Shown piece after piece: positions 25,504 to 34,334 of a DNA stretch of 64,000 nucleotides. The stretch is taken from the NCBI RefSeq assembly GCF_036959255.1, contig NZ_JAWMTI010000001.1, forward strand, positions 434,001 through 498,000. The letters run 5' to 3'. A program made the position numbers and the translations under genes. Every line of letters begins with the position of its first letter. The stretch's first letter is position 1. The stretch comes from Olivibacter sp036959255 (lineage in GTDB: Bacteria > Bacteroidota > Bacteroidia > Sphingobacteriales > Sphingobacteriaceae). The notes beneath the pieces are model-generated. The model was not told the origin of the DNA. It ran no database searches and worked only from the letters and a program-made list of their open reading frames with translations.

Positions 25504-25971
25504 ATGAAACAAAAAACGCAAGTTCACGCGGAAGAAGGTAAACAGGAGTTAATGATTGTAAGAGATTTTGATTTGCCTTTGGAATTACTCTTTAAAGCCC
25601 ATATCGAACCTGAAATTGTTGAACAATGGATGGGTACAACCGTCCTAAAGCTGGAAGGAAAAAAACATGGTAGCTGGCAATTTGAAACACATGATGGAAA
25701 GGGAAATATTGTATTTCGGGCCAATGGAACAATCCATGAGTTTATTCCAAATCAAAAAATCACAAGAACATTTGAAATGGAGAATACCCCTTTCGACGTT
25801 CAGCTTGAGTTTTTTAATTTCGAACCGACTACTAAAAACACCAGCAAACTTACGATACATACAATATTTAGGTCTGTCGCACTTCGCGATCAAATGTTGC
25901 AGCTACCCTTTGCTCAAGGCATCAATATGGCACATAATCGCCTACAGAACATTGTAAACACCTTAAAGTAA
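25504..25971 (+). CDS. SRPBCC (AHSA1/START-like) protein
   Basis: A 155-residue START-like fold protein. Diagnostic blocks are LMIVRDFDLPLELLFKAHIEPEIVEQWMG and GTIHEFIPNQKITRTFEMENTPFD. Members have a hydrophobic pocket; the ligand is unknown. The pairing with an ArsR-type regulator one gene upstream is common in bacteria and is the main functional hint. It lies 5 bp after ArsR and 5 bp before the DoxX-like gene. Confidence 0.9.
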   Translation: MKQKTQVHAEEGKQELMIVRDFDLPLELLFKAHIEPEIVEQWMGTTVLKLEGKKHGSWQFETHDGKGNIVFRANGTIHEFIPNQKITRTFEMENTPFDVQLEFFNFEPTTKNTSKLTIHTIFRSVALRDQMLQLPFAQGINMAHNRLQNIVNTLK

Positions 25972-25976
25972 TCAAG

Positions 25977-26387
25977 ATGAATCAGATAAATCAGCCCGCT
26001 GGTAGGGCAGGCAAAATTATTTATTGGATTGCTACACTGTGGCTTGCATTGGGGATGCTTTCAACCGGGATCGTACAATTAATCAAAATGGAAGAGGAGG
26101 TTGATGTTACTATACATTTGGGCTATCCGGTCTATTTACTAACAATCATTGGTATTTGGAAAATGTTGGGTGTGATAACGGTACTTATTCCTAAATTTGC
26201 CTTATTAAAGGAATGGGCTTATGCGGGTTTCTTCTTTGCTATGTCAGGCGCTATATTTTCACACGTTGCAGTAGGCGATCCGATAAAAGAAATATTTCCT
26301 CCCTTACTACTTTTAATATTAACGGTAATATCTTGGTATTTCAGGCCTCCTGAAAGAAAGTTAAGTTCAGTACTAACCAATAAATAA
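25977..26387 (+). CDS. DoxX-like membrane protein
   Basis: A 136-residue protein with four predicted membrane helices (about 15-32, 51-68, 76-96, 103-122). Segments GKIIYWIATLWLALGMLSTGIVQL and GIWKMLGVITVLIPKFALLKEWAYAGFFF match the DoxX-like family. It is in an operon with ArsR and SRPBCC genes. Function unknown; redox or small-molecule roles have been proposed for relatives. Confidence 0.85.
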   Translation: MNQINQPAGRAGKIIYWIATLWLALGMLSTGIVQLIKMEEEVDVTIHLGYPVYLLTIIGIWKMLGVITVLIPKFALLKEWAYAGFFFAMSGAIFSHVAVGDPIKEIFPPLLLLILTVISWYFRPPERKLSSVLTNK

Positions 26388-26427
26388 AATCGAGTCCCTG
26401 CACAAGTGCTGGAAAAAAATTAAAACG

Positions 26428-27036
26428 ATGAATCCTAACGTTGATTTCTTCTTCAATCAAGAACAAAAGTGGCAGAACGAATTCCGGAAATTGCGAAGAA
26501 TTATACTTGACTGTCAATTGACGGAAGAGCTAAAGTGGGGTAATCCCTGCTATACGCTCCAAACCAATCCTCCCTATAACCAGCAAAAAAATATTGTTTT
26601 AATCCATGGCTTCAAAGAATATTGTGCGCTTCTATTTTTCAAAGGAGCGTTATTGCATGACACCGACCGTATCTTAATCCAACAAACGGAGAATGTACAG
26701 GCAGCACGTCAAATCCGGTTTACCCATGTTCAACAAATAATGGAAATGGAACTTCTAATAAAAGCTTATGTTTATGAAGCGGTTGAAATAGAAAAAGCTG
26801 GATTGAAAGTACATTTTAAGAAGACTAAAGATTTTGCTATTCCCGAAGAATTTCAAGATAAACTAGCTGAAATACCCACGCTAAAAGCTGCATTTGAAGC
26901 ATTAACGCCTGGGCGGCAACGAGCCTATATCGTTTATTTTTCTCAACCCAAACTACATAAAACACGCATTGCAAGAATTGAAAAATATATGCCATTGATA
27001 TTGAATGGAAAAGGATTAAATGATTCGTATTTTTGA
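26428..27036 (+). CDS. DUF1801 / YdeI-OmpD-associated protein
   Basis: A 202-residue protein. The N-terminal half is DUF1801 (LRRIILDCQLTEELKWGNPCYTL, then IVLIHGFKEYCALLFFKGALL) and the C-terminal half is the YdeI/OmpD-associated domain (FEALTPGRQRAYIVYFSQ, then KTRIARIEKYMPLILNGKGLND). Such genes often accompany ArsR/SRPBCC pairs. It is the last gene of the ArsR operon (40 bp gap). Biochemical role unknown. Confidence 0.88.
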   Translation: MNPNVDFFFNQEQKWQNEFRKLRRIILDCQLTEELKWGNPCYTLQTNPPYNQQKNIVLIHGFKEYCALLFFKGALLHDTDRILIQQTENVQAARQIRFTHVQQIMEMELLIKAYVYEAVEIEKAGLKVHFKKTKDFAIPEEFQDKLAEIPTLKAAFEALTPGRQRAYIVYFSQPKLHKTRIARIEKYMPLILNGKGLNDSYF

Positions 27037-27105
27037 TTGGATTTTTTGAAAGATTTCAGTAAAAATGATTGTAATTAACCAGAAATAACATAAATATAGC
27101 ATTAT

Positions 27106-27672
27106 ATGGCAACTAATAAGAAAAAGTTGGCGCCTGAACAAGCTGAAGAATTATTCAAAACATTGAAAGATCGCTTCGAAAAAAATAGGCAGCGTCACCA
27201 AGACCTTGGATGGGATAAAATAAAAACACGATTGGACGCTAATGCTGAGAAACTCTGGTCTCTTAATGAAATGGAACTAACAGGCGGTGAACCCGATGTC
27301 GTGGATATCGATAAAAAGACAGGTGAATATATTTTTTATGATTGCTCTATAGAAAGCCCTAAAGGCCGTCGAAGTATTTGTTATGACCGCACCGCGCTGG
27401 ATTCCAGAAAAGAACATAAACCAAAAAACAGTGCAATGGATATGGCTACTGAAATGGGTATTGAAATGCTAACAGAAGAGCAATATCGTTTCTTACAAGA
27501 GTTGGGGAATTTCGATATGAAAACATCAAGTTGGATCATAACTCCTCCAAATATTAGAAAACTAGGAGGAGCTCTCTTTGGCGATCGCCGCTATAACCAT
27601 GTCTTTTTTTATCATAATGGAGCCGATTCGTATTACGCCTCCAGAGGTTTCCGCGGTTCCTTAAGAATCTAA
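27106..27672 (+). CDS. DUF4256 family protein
   Basis: A 188-residue soluble protein covering the whole DUF4256 family length. Blocks KLWSLNEMELTGGEPDVV, YIFYDCSIESPKGRRS, and FYHNGADSYYASRGFRGSLRI are strongly conserved in relatives. No catalytic activity is known to me. It lies 10 bp before the next, unrecognised ORF, so both are likely co-transcribed. Confidence 0.85.
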   Translation: MATNKKKLAPEQAEELFKTLKDRFEKNRQRHQDLGWDKIKTRLDANAEKLWSLNEMELTGGEPDVVDIDKKTGEYIFYDCSIESPKGRRSICYDRTALDSRKEHKPKNSAMDMATEMGIEMLTEEQYRFLQELGNFDMKTSSWIITPPNIRKLGGALFGDRRYNHVFFYHNGADSYYASRGFRGSLRI

Positions 27673-27682
27673 ATAAGCAGTA

Positions 27683-28339
27683 ATGAAGCTTTTCAGCGAA
27701 ACCGATTATAAGAGTATTACAGATTATGTATCGCTTACTTCAACGGATATCGAGCAAACAATCAAAAATTTTAAATTGATTTTTTCACCAGTCAGGCATG
27801 AAGCGGTAGAGTGGAAATTGAATTTACCTCCTTTTATCAGACCCTTTTATCTGGAAATCTACAGGGATGGGAAAATTCCAAATCAACAAGAATATATAGC
27901 TAAATATAAAGCTTATAATCGCTCGCAAATGAACCAAATCTGTCTATCTAATGAGATCGCTATGGGTATAGAAGCCCGATTAATGCGCACATACCCCTCA
28001 TTAGTTAGGGATTTGCATTTCACCTATTATGTTTATGAGCGCTTAGCCCATGCAAAAGTGATATACAATACCGCCCTCGATTTAAGTGAAGGTATCGATT
28101 TAATGATTAAATACAGAAATGTATATACCGCTTTTGCATTATATACACATACGGAGAACGCTGTCAATGCTCGATTCAAAAAAACTTTCGGACATAAAAG
28201 CTTTGGCAACGTGTTCTATGAAGAACTTCCGATCGATATGAATAATTGCGCAGTCGTAGGTGATTTTTTTCTATATGGGAGTGAGCCTTTACGTCAAATT
28301 GAAGAACGGATCGCGCACAATGCTGATGCAAAAATATAA
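27683..28339 (+). CDS. Hypothetical protein, 218 residues, next to the R-M genes
   Basis: I do not recognise a family. The ATG at 27683 follows DUF4256 by 10 bp. The protein is soluble, without signal peptide or membrane helices, rich in Tyr and Phe, and looks mostly helical in its centre (SQMNQICLSNEIAMGIEARLMRTYPSLVRDLHFTYYVYERLAHAKV). No metal or ATP motif is visible. It is followed after 140 bp by the methyltransferase of the HpaII-like system, on the same strand, so a link to defence is possible but only by position. Confidence 0.65.
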   Translation: MKLFSETDYKSITDYVSLTSTDIEQTIKNFKLIFSPVRHEAVEWKLNLPPFIRPFYLEIYRDGKIPNQQEYIAKYKAYNRSQMNQICLSNEIAMGIEARLMRTYPSLVRDLHFTYYVYERLAHAKVIYNTALDLSEGIDLMIKYRNVYTAFALYTHTENAVNARFKKTFGHKSFGNVFYEELPIDMNNCAVVGDFFLYGSEPLRQIEERIAHNADAKI

Positions 28340-28479
28340 TTTACAGTTTGCCGGAAATAAAACATATCCTCGAACCAAATAATATTTCTATTTTTATTCA
28401 GTTATTTTTTATTTACTAAATAATTTAGCATATTTGCGCTTTAAGATAAATCCCTTATCTATATTGTTTGCTTCGTTAT

Positions 28480-29742
28480 ATGAAATTAAAGTATTCGGAT
28501 TTTAGAAAACACCTAGGTATAGAAAAAATGAATGGCTCTGCAGAAGATGTGGCCGTATTAACCCATTATTTGCAAAATCACCTCGGTCAGGAGGGGATTT
28601 ATAAATATGAAAAGAGGGCGCATACATTTTATGAGGTAATGCAGCAGAACATTCCTGAGATTGAGCATTTATCGTTTCAGAAACTAATGGCCCTTAAATG
28701 GGATATCCCCTTTCCTTCTCCTACAAATCCGACTTTTACTTTTATTGACCTTTTTGCCGGAATTGGTGGTTTTAGATTGGCCTTTCAAAACCTGGGTGGC
28801 AAATGTCTATTCACAAGTGAATGGGATGAGCAGGCAAAAAGGACCTACGAATGCAATTTTGGGAAAGTCCCTTTCGGCGATATCACCAAAAAATCAACAA
28901 AAGATTTTATTCCAACCGGTTTCGATATATTATGTGCTGGTTTCCCTTGTCAGGCTTTTTCAATCGCTGGAAGAAGGGGTGGTTTTGAAGACACACGAGG
29001 TACCTTGTTTTTTGATGTCGCAGAAATTATAAAAGTCCATCAACCAAAGGCCTTTTTTCTTGAAAATGTAAAGGGACTGCGAAATCACGATAAGGGAAAA
29101 ACCTTAGCTACCATATTAAATGTGTTACGAAATGATCTTAATTATTATGTTCCGGAACCACAGATAGTTAATGCAAAAGATTTTGGTGTACCGCAGAATA
29201 GAGAACGCATCTTTATTGTCGGTTACCGCAAAGATCTCGGCATCGATGATTTTGAATATCCGGAATCCCTTGATGAGCAGGTGGCCGTGGAGGATATTCT
29301 TGAAGAAAAAGAAGTATCGGTAAAGTATTACCTATCGACCCAATATCTAAAAACGTTAAAGGAACATAAAGCACGCCATGAAAGTAAAGGAAATGGCTTT
29401 GGTTATGAAATCATTCCAAGGGATGGGATCGCTAATGCGGTTGTATGTGGCGGTATGGGCAGGGAACGAAATTTGATAATTGATGACCGATTGACAGATT
29501 TTACGCCGGTTACAAAAATAAAAGGCGAAGTAAATCGTGAAGGAATCCGTAAAATGACACCACGCGAATGGGCACGTCTCCAAGGTTTTCCGGATGCCTT
29601 TAAGATTTGCGTATCTGATGTGCAAGCTTATAAACAATTCGGTAATTCGGTCGCAGTGCCCGCCATACAGGCGACCGCCGCAAAATTGCTCGAAAAATTG
29701 AATACCTTAACGGAAGGGCCGCATGCAGCTATCCGGGAATAA
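28480..29742 (+). CDS. DNA (cytosine-5) methyltransferase, HpaII-like
   Basis: A 420-residue type II C5 methyltransferase counted from the ATG at 28480 (a TTG 12 bases upstream is less likely). All hallmark motifs are present: I (FIDLFAGIGGF, 88-98), IV with the catalytic Cys157 (GFPCQAFS), VI (ENV, 195-197), VIII (QNRERIFIVG) and X (FGNSVAVPAI). The target-recognition region (GNGFGYEIIPRDGIANAVVCGGMG, split here as two neighbouring blocks) resembles M.HpaII, and the next gene is an HpaII-family nuclease, so CCGG is the likely target. It protects host DNA. Its last 20 bases overlap the nuclease gene. Confidence 0.92.
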   Translation: MKLKYSDFRKHLGIEKMNGSAEDVAVLTHYLQNHLGQEGIYKYEKRAHTFYEVMQQNIPEIEHLSFQKLMALKWDIPFPSPTNPTFTFIDLFAGIGGFRLAFQNLGGKCLFTSEWDEQAKRTYECNFGKVPFGDITKKSTKDFIPTGFDILCAGFPCQAFSIAGRRGGFEDTRGTLFFDVAEIIKVHQPKAFFLENVKGLRNHDKGKTLATILNVLRNDLNYYVPEPQIVNAKDFGVPQNRERIFIVGYRKDLGIDDFEYPESLDEQVAVEDILEEKEVSVKYYLSTQYLKTLKEHKARHESKGNGFGYEIIPRDGIANAVVCGGMGRERNLIIDDRLTDFTPVTKIKGEVNREGIRKMTPREWARLQGFPDAFKICVSDVQAYKQFGNSVAVPAIQATAAKLLEKLNTLTEGPHAAIRE

Positions 29743-30805
29743 GGGAGAATGGAGCGAACTGTACGCTTTATTCAAACTCCTAGGGGAAGGACGTTTATAT
29801 GCGGGCGATAGAGAGCTGAATCAACTAGCAGATACCGGTTATCCCGTTATAAGGATACATCGATCAGAACGAGGACGTAATTTTATCTACGCGTTGAATG
29901 ATGGTACTGTTCTTATTTCAGATGGTTCCGAAAAGCAACCCTTGGTCATTAGTACTGCAGCGTTTGATAAACAAGCGCAGCTCTTATTAAAAAAAATCAA
30001 ATCAGAAAAAGGTGCATTCTATTACCCCGAACTTGACAATTTCCTGGCGCTCATTGGATGCCAATCGATAAAAGCAAAATCGTCTTCAAAGACGGACATC
30101 CGTATAGTTATATACGACACCAAGGTATCTAGAGAATCGGATTTGGGGTTTAGTATTAAATCCCAGCTGGGAGGCGATTCTACTCTATTGAATGCAAGCC
30201 GTACTACAAACTTTATATACCGTGTTAATGGTATTGCATTTACCGACGAAGAGATAACAGCGATTAATGCCATTAAAACTAAACGCAAAATCAAAGACCG
30301 AATAACCGAGATACAAAACAAGGGCGGTCAGTTTGAATATATCGGAATGGAAAGCGAGATTTTTGAAGGAAACCTTAAAATGCTCGAAAGTTTTCTTCCA
30401 AACATATTGGCAAATTTTCTATTAAATTTCACGTGCGGAATGGGAAGTTCAGTTCAATCGCTTACTGAGATAGCAAGCCTTTCCAATCCGCTAGGATTCA
30501 ATATGCATTATGCGCATGCGTTTTATGCATATAAAATAAAGCGTTTTTTGACAGACATCGCGTTGGGAATGATGCCAGCAACCGTATGGAGTGGAAGATA
30601 CGATGCCACAGGAGGTTATCTAGTGATAAAAGGAGATGGAGAGATGCTTTGTTATCCTATTTACAACAAAAACGAATTCGAAGATTACCTCTATCATAAC
30701 ACCAAACTCGAAACGGCAAGTAGTACCCGACATAACTTCGGAAAGCTATATCGGGAAGAAGGGGATTATCGTTTCAAATTGAATTTACAGATCCGGTTTA
30801 AATGA
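29723..30805 (+). CDS. HpaII-family type II restriction endonuclease
   Basis: A 360-residue enzyme, close to HpaII in length. The PD-(D/E)xK-like core is visible as SSKTDIRIVIYD (Asp125) and GFSIKSQLGG (Lys146), followed by TLLNASRTTNF, a family block. The C-terminal part reads GMMPATVWSGRYDATGGYL and ETASSTRHNFGKLY. It cuts foreign DNA lacking methylation, probably at CCGG. The start codon lies inside the methyltransferase gene (20-bp overlap), which ensures that the nuclease is made only after the methylase message is translated. Confidence 0.88.
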   Translation: MQLSGNKGEWSELYALFKLLGEGRLYAGDRELNQLADTGYPVIRIHRSERGRNFIYALNDGTVLISDGSEKQPLVISTAAFDKQAQLLLKKIKSEKGAFYYPELDNFLALIGCQSIKAKSSSKTDIRIVIYDTKVSRESDLGFSIKSQLGGDSTLLNASRTTNFIYRVNGIAFTDEEITAINAIKTKRKIKDRITEIQNKGGQFEYIGMESEIFEGNLKMLESFLPNILANFLLNFTCGMGSSVQSLTEIASLSNPLGFNMHYAHAFYAYKIKRFLTDIALGMMPATVWSGRYDATGGYLVIKGDGEMLCYPIYNKNEFEDYLYHNTKLETASSTRHNFGKLYREEGDYRFKLNLQIRFK

Positions 30806-30817
30806 GGGAGTAATAGC

Positions 30818-31306
30818 TCAAGGTATTTTTACTTCCCTGGCAGTTTCCACATAAAGCAGAATCTGATTAACAACACGTGGAAGATTTCTTTTAACTTCGT
30901 CTGACCAAAAGCGGAAAACCGTATAGCCCATTTCGCTAAGTCGGTGGTGATCAATACGATCTTTTTGCATATTACGTTCGATTTTAGGTATCCAAAACGC
31001 TTGGTTGCTTTTTATTTGATGTTTATTCTTTTCCCAGTTATAGCCATGCCAAAATTCACCGTCAACAAAAATTGCCAGTCGGTATTTTTTTATAACAATA
31101 TCCGGTTTTCCGGGCAATGTTTTATCGTGCAATCGGAAACGAAGATTTTTTGACCAAAGTGCACGACGCAGAATCAATTCCGGTTTAGAGTTTTTACCTT
31201 TTACTCTCGACATGTTGTAGCTGCGCTGCTGCGTCGTATAAAAACCCGCAGCCTCTTCGAATCGAGGTACCTTAATAGCTTTTTCGCCCGCTGGATCAAC
31301 TACCAT
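30818..31306 (-). CDS. vsr: Very-short-patch repair endonuclease (Vsr-like)
   Basis: A 162-residue Vsr protein convergent with the nuclease gene (12 bp apart). It nicks 5' of T in T:G mismatches created by deamination of 5-methylcytosine, so it belongs with the methyltransferase. NMSRVKGKNSKPELILRRAL and LPGKPDIVIKKY (Asp69) and FVDGEFWHGY (His87) are the key blocks. The Cys residues that bind zinc in E. coli Vsr are replaced here (Glu84 and Trp91, no later Cys), as in a common Bacteroidota branch. A minus-strand TATATTTG at 31311-31318 almost touches the start codon. Confidence 0.9.
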   Translation of the reverse strand: MVVDPAGEKAIKVPRFEEAAGFYTTQQRSYNMSRVKGKNSKPELILRRALWSKNLRFRLHDKTLPGKPDIVIKKYRLAIFVDGEFWHGYNWEKNKHQIKSNQAFWIPKIERNMQKDRIDHHRLSEMGYTVFRFWSDEVKRNLPRVVNQILLYVETAREVKIP

Positions 31307-31310
31307 AACA

Positions 31311-31318
31311 CAAATATA
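31311..31318 (-). promoter_or_regulatory. -7 element (TATATTTG) of vsr
   Basis: Exact consensus match on the minus strand, ending 5 bases before the ATG. The transcript would start at or next to the start codon (leaderless). No TTG -33 seen. Confidence 0.45.
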
Positions 31319-31398
31319 ACGTTCTTTGTGGATGCTTGTTTTAAATGGATTTGATTGAAGCTAATCCGTACGGGTTTCTTCCTTTAACAGATATGCCT

Positions 31399-32508
31399 TC
31401 ATTTTCCTTCTATTTTGCCTGGATCGATAAGCGCATATTTAATGGATCTACGATTATAAGTATAGGTAATATGAACTAAACCATCCGAAGACTGAATGAC
31501 TGCAGGATAAGCGTATCCATCATCTATAGGACGCTTCTCTAAGGTAAGAACCGGCTTCCAATCTTTCCCGTTATTGGAGATCGCCACATTAAGCATATTT
31601 CTTCCTTTTGGTTCTTCTCCTTTCTTTGTTGTGTGGTTATAAACAAGTAACTGTCTACCATCTTTTAATGTGACCGCATCCGTACCTGAATTGGGATTAG
31701 GCAGTTGCATCGCCGTCAACTTGCTCCAAGTCTTTCCTTGATCGTTCGACCAACTTTGTACAAGTACATCTTGGGCTGTTCGGCATACAACTTGTAGTTT
31801 TCCGTCTGGATAGGTTAAAATACTCGGTTGAATGGCATCAAAGTCCTCACCGTCATTGATAGGGCCGATCACTTGCCAAGTTTCCCCCAAATCCTTACTG
31901 ATTTCAAAATATACTTGCCATTTAATTCCATTGCTTGTACCGGGGCTTTCTATGCTCGTTGGATTAATGATGGTTCCATCGCTTAGTTGAACGGGTTTAT
32001 TCTTAATCGGGCCTAGTAAATGCCCCACCTTCTGGTCTTCTCCCAATTTTCTAGGTATGGACCATGAACGGCCGTTATCGGTGGATGTCATAACCATACC
32101 CCACCATTTTTGCGGGCTTGGACCAATTTTATAGAATAACATTAAAGGTCCTTCTTTTGGCTGAAATAGCACTGGATTCCAACAAGGATAGCGTAAGGAA
32201 TCGTTGATATAGCCATTCACGACTTCCACCGGCCAACTCCACTGTCCATCGATCAGATGAGCAACTCGAATACCTACATCATTATTACCTTCTTCAGTAC
32301 CTGAAAAAAAGGCACTTAGCAAACCAGATGATGTTTCAACGATCGTTGAGGCATGACATTGAGGAGTGGGTTTGTGATCTAACGGATAAATTAACCCCCC
32401 TTTAAGATAAGCCCCTTGTCCTGGCGATGACAAAGATGGGGTATCTGCAGATTGACCATAAGTTGTGACGGACACAAAGCAAAGAAGGCAAAGACGAAGG
32501 AATTTCAT
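31399..32508 (-). CDS. Sialidase-like BNR/Asp-box protein
   Basis: A 369-residue exported protein (signal peptide 1-18, ending TYGQ) with a six-bladed propeller of the BNR/sialidase fold. Four Asp boxes are visible: STDNGRSW, SKDLGETW, SNDQGKTW and SNNGKDW. The first blade holds CHASTIVETSSGLLSAFFSGTEEG; family members with this block include enzymes acting on non-sialic glycans, so true sialidase activity is uncertain. I do not see the full arginine triad. It is alone, 90 bp after the vsr start and preceded by an 11-bp-arm palindrome. Confidence 0.8.
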   Translation of the reverse strand: MKFLRLCLLCFVSVTTYGQSADTPSLSSPGQGAYLKGGLIYPLDHKPTPQCHASTIVETSSGLLSAFFSGTEEGNNDVGIRVAHLIDGQWSWPVEVVNGYINDSLRYPCWNPVLFQPKEGPLMLFYKIGPSPQKWWGMVMTSTDNGRSWSIPRKLGEDQKVGHLLGPIKNKPVQLSDGTIINPTSIESPGTSNGIKWQVYFEISKDLGETWQVIGPINDGEDFDAIQPSILTYPDGKLQVVCRTAQDVLVQSWSNDQGKTWSKLTAMQLPNPNSGTDAVTLKDGRQLLVYNHTTKKGEEPKGRNMLNVAISNNGKDWKPVLTLEKRPIDDGYAYPAVIQSSDGLVHITYTYNRRSIKYALIDPGKIEGK

Positions 32509-32553
32509 AAAAATATTAATTTGAAATAGTTGATAAACTTAACACACTATCAT

Positions 32554-32576
32554 TACAAAAGCGAATCGCTTTTGTA
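32554..32576. repeat. 23-bp palindrome upstream of the BNR gene
   Basis: Arms TACAAAAGCGA and TCGCTTTTGTA pair perfectly over 11 bp around a single A. It lies 46 bp before the BNR start codon and looks like an operator rather than a terminator, because the single-base centre cannot form a normal loop. Confidence 0.6.
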
Positions 32577-32644
32577 CAATATTAATGATTTTCATATTTA
32601 TTCAACCTATCATCTCTTTGATCGTCAATTGCTCAACGAGAAAC

Positions 32645-32733
32645 CTCCGTTCGCTCTCCAGTGCTTCCCGTTTCTTTATTTATTGTTTATACGTCCTCCG
32701 TCTTTCGACTTCGAACGAATAAATCGAACGGAG
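32645..32733. repeat. Distant 9-bp inverted repeat CTCCGTTCG/CGAACGGAG
   Basis: Perfect 9-bp arms 71 bases apart. Further CTCCGT (about 32696) and ACGGAG (about 32756) copies lie inside and outside. The region could fold into an extended structure; function unknown. Confidence 0.4.
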
Positions 32734-33032
32734 TAATCGACGATGTATAACGAATACGGAGATAGATCTGATTTCGATTTCACAATTATACAAATTAATA
32801 AAGGACATTTATTTAATCTATTAACTCATTGAAATTCTTTCACTTGCCCTACCGATATTCACTGGTTAATTTGGGGATCGCTATCAGCTAATTCATTTAA
32901 ATTTCACATAATTTCCTCAACAATAACACATAACAACCTAAATATGAGCTCTTTTTGTGCATCCATCTTTTAATCATATTATCACGTAACTTATATCTTT
33001 ACATTAACTAGTTAGACGCTAAATCCTATTTA

Positions 33033-34313
33033 ATGATCAAAGAACGTAACATAAAAAAAATTGCTGTGATTGGCGCTGGCCCTTCAGGCTTATCCACTGC
33101 CTATTTTTTACGGAATAAGTCATTGCAAGTCGAGTTAATTGAATCGTCAAAAACGATAGGGGGATTGGCACAATCACTTAATCTTTGGGGAGAACAGGTG
33201 GAACTCGGAGCTCATTTCTTAGCTTATGATGAATGTGAAGCATCAAAACGTATGATTGATGAGCTGTTTCTAAATGGAGAACCTATTTTATATAAAAGAA
33301 ATACCTATATCCAAACGGAATCTTTTCAACTGTTCAGTTATCCGCCCAAATTCATCGATATTTTCAAAAATCTGAACCTTCAAGCTTTGCTAAAAGCAGG
33401 TTTGTTTTATTTCAAAGCAAAATTTAACATCAAATTGGCACAAAATGCCAAAGAGGCACTTATTGGGCATTTTGGGATATACCTATATAAACTTTTTTTC
33501 CATAACTACACGATCAAACTCTGGGGTAAACCCTGCGAAGACCTGGATCTATGTTTTTACCAAACGATGCTCCCTTTTCGCAGCAAGAATCTTCGCGCTC
33601 ATATTAAGACGAAAAGGAAACGCGTTGTTTATTTTCAAGACGGAATACAGGATTTATGGAAACGAGTTTACAATAATTGTTTAAACAACGATGTAAAATT
33701 CCGTTTCGAAAGCCATATTAAATTATTTAAAAAGAGAGATTACTCGATCGATATTATCTTCGAAGATGGTAGTTACCTTAATTATGACTACGTGATTTCA
33801 ACATTACCCAACCACCAAAATAGAAAGTTTTTCAGTCTACCCCACAAACACAACTATCTATATAGAGATCTACTATTGGTTTATCTCAAAGTTAATCAGT
33901 CGCACCTCTTAAACGGTCATTGCCTTTACATTCATAATACAAAAGCGCAAGCTGTTAGGCTTGTAGACTTCTCGCATTTCCCAGGAAAAAAAAATGTATC
34001 AAATATCGTCTTACTCGAATATTGGATCGATCGTAATACATTAATAACATGTGCCGACGAATATATAGTCAACATGGCCCATAAAGACATTGAACAGATG
34101 AAATTGAATATTAGCTACGAAGATTTTTTTATAAAACGCATTCCTAACGCTTACAGAATCCCTGAACTGGGTATTACTAAAACGCTAAATCAAGAAAAAC
34201 AGGATTTCGATGATAAACTCTTTTTATCGATAGGCAGGAGTAACAGTCCGTTTTTCAACTATGGGATGGATAATGCCATTCATGAGGCATATGAAGTCAG
34301 CAAAAAATTTTAA
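33033..34313 (+). CDS. FAD/NAD(P)-dependent oxidoreductase of the polysaccharide cluster
   Basis: A 426-residue flavoprotein of the UDP-galactopyranose-mutase/amine-oxidase type. The Rossmann dinucleotide motif is VIGAGPSGLSTAYFLR (residues about 12-27), followed by GGLAQSLNLWGEQVELGAHFLAY, typical of relatives placed in polysaccharide loci. The C-terminus FLSIGRSNSPFFNYGMDNAIHEAYEV is the second FAD-binding part. It may isomerise or oxidise a nucleotide sugar, but the family is broad. First gene of a five-gene operon (21 bp to the next). Confidence 0.8.
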   Translation: MIKERNIKKIAVIGAGPSGLSTAYFLRNKSLQVELIESSKTIGGLAQSLNLWGEQVELGAHFLAYDECEASKRMIDELFLNGEPILYKRNTYIQTESFQLFSYPPKFIDIFKNLNLQALLKAGLFYFKAKFNIKLAQNAKEALIGHFGIYLYKLFFHNYTIKLWGKPCEDLDLCFYQTMLPFRSKNLRAHIKTKRKRVVYFQDGIQDLWKRVYNNCLNNDVKFRFESHIKLFKKRDYSIDIIFEDGSYLNYDYVISTLPNHQNRKFFSLPHKHNYLYRDLLLVYLKVNQSHLLNGHCLYIHNTKAQAVRLVDFSHFPGKKNVSNIVLLEYWIDRNTLITCADEYIVNMAHKDIEQMKLNISYEDFFIKRIPNAYRIPELGITKTLNQEKQDFDDKLFLSIGRSNSPFFNYGMDNAIHEAYEVSKKF

Positions 34314-34334
34314 CCGTCTAAAAACTTAACGATT

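Larger units (their letters stand above)
32509..33032. other. Gene-free gap with palindrome and nested inverted repeats
   Basis: No gene seen. It holds a 23-base near-perfect palindrome (32554-32576) close to the BNR gene, and CTCCGTTCG (32645-32653) with its complement CGAACGGAG (32725-32733) plus extra CTCCGT/ACGGAG copies. The last 200 bp are AT-rich and should carry the promoter of the polysaccharide operon, but no full consensus is clear. Confidence 0.5.

Noticed and set aside
31399..32508. Sialic acid utilisation locus with the DapA-like gene as NanA
   Set aside because: The two genes are 30 kb apart, no other nan genes are visible, and the arginine triad of the BNR protein is unclear.
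32530..32736. 68-residue open frame in the gap before the polysaccharide operon
   Set aside because: It runs through the palindrome and inverted repeats, has unusual composition and no recognisable domain.
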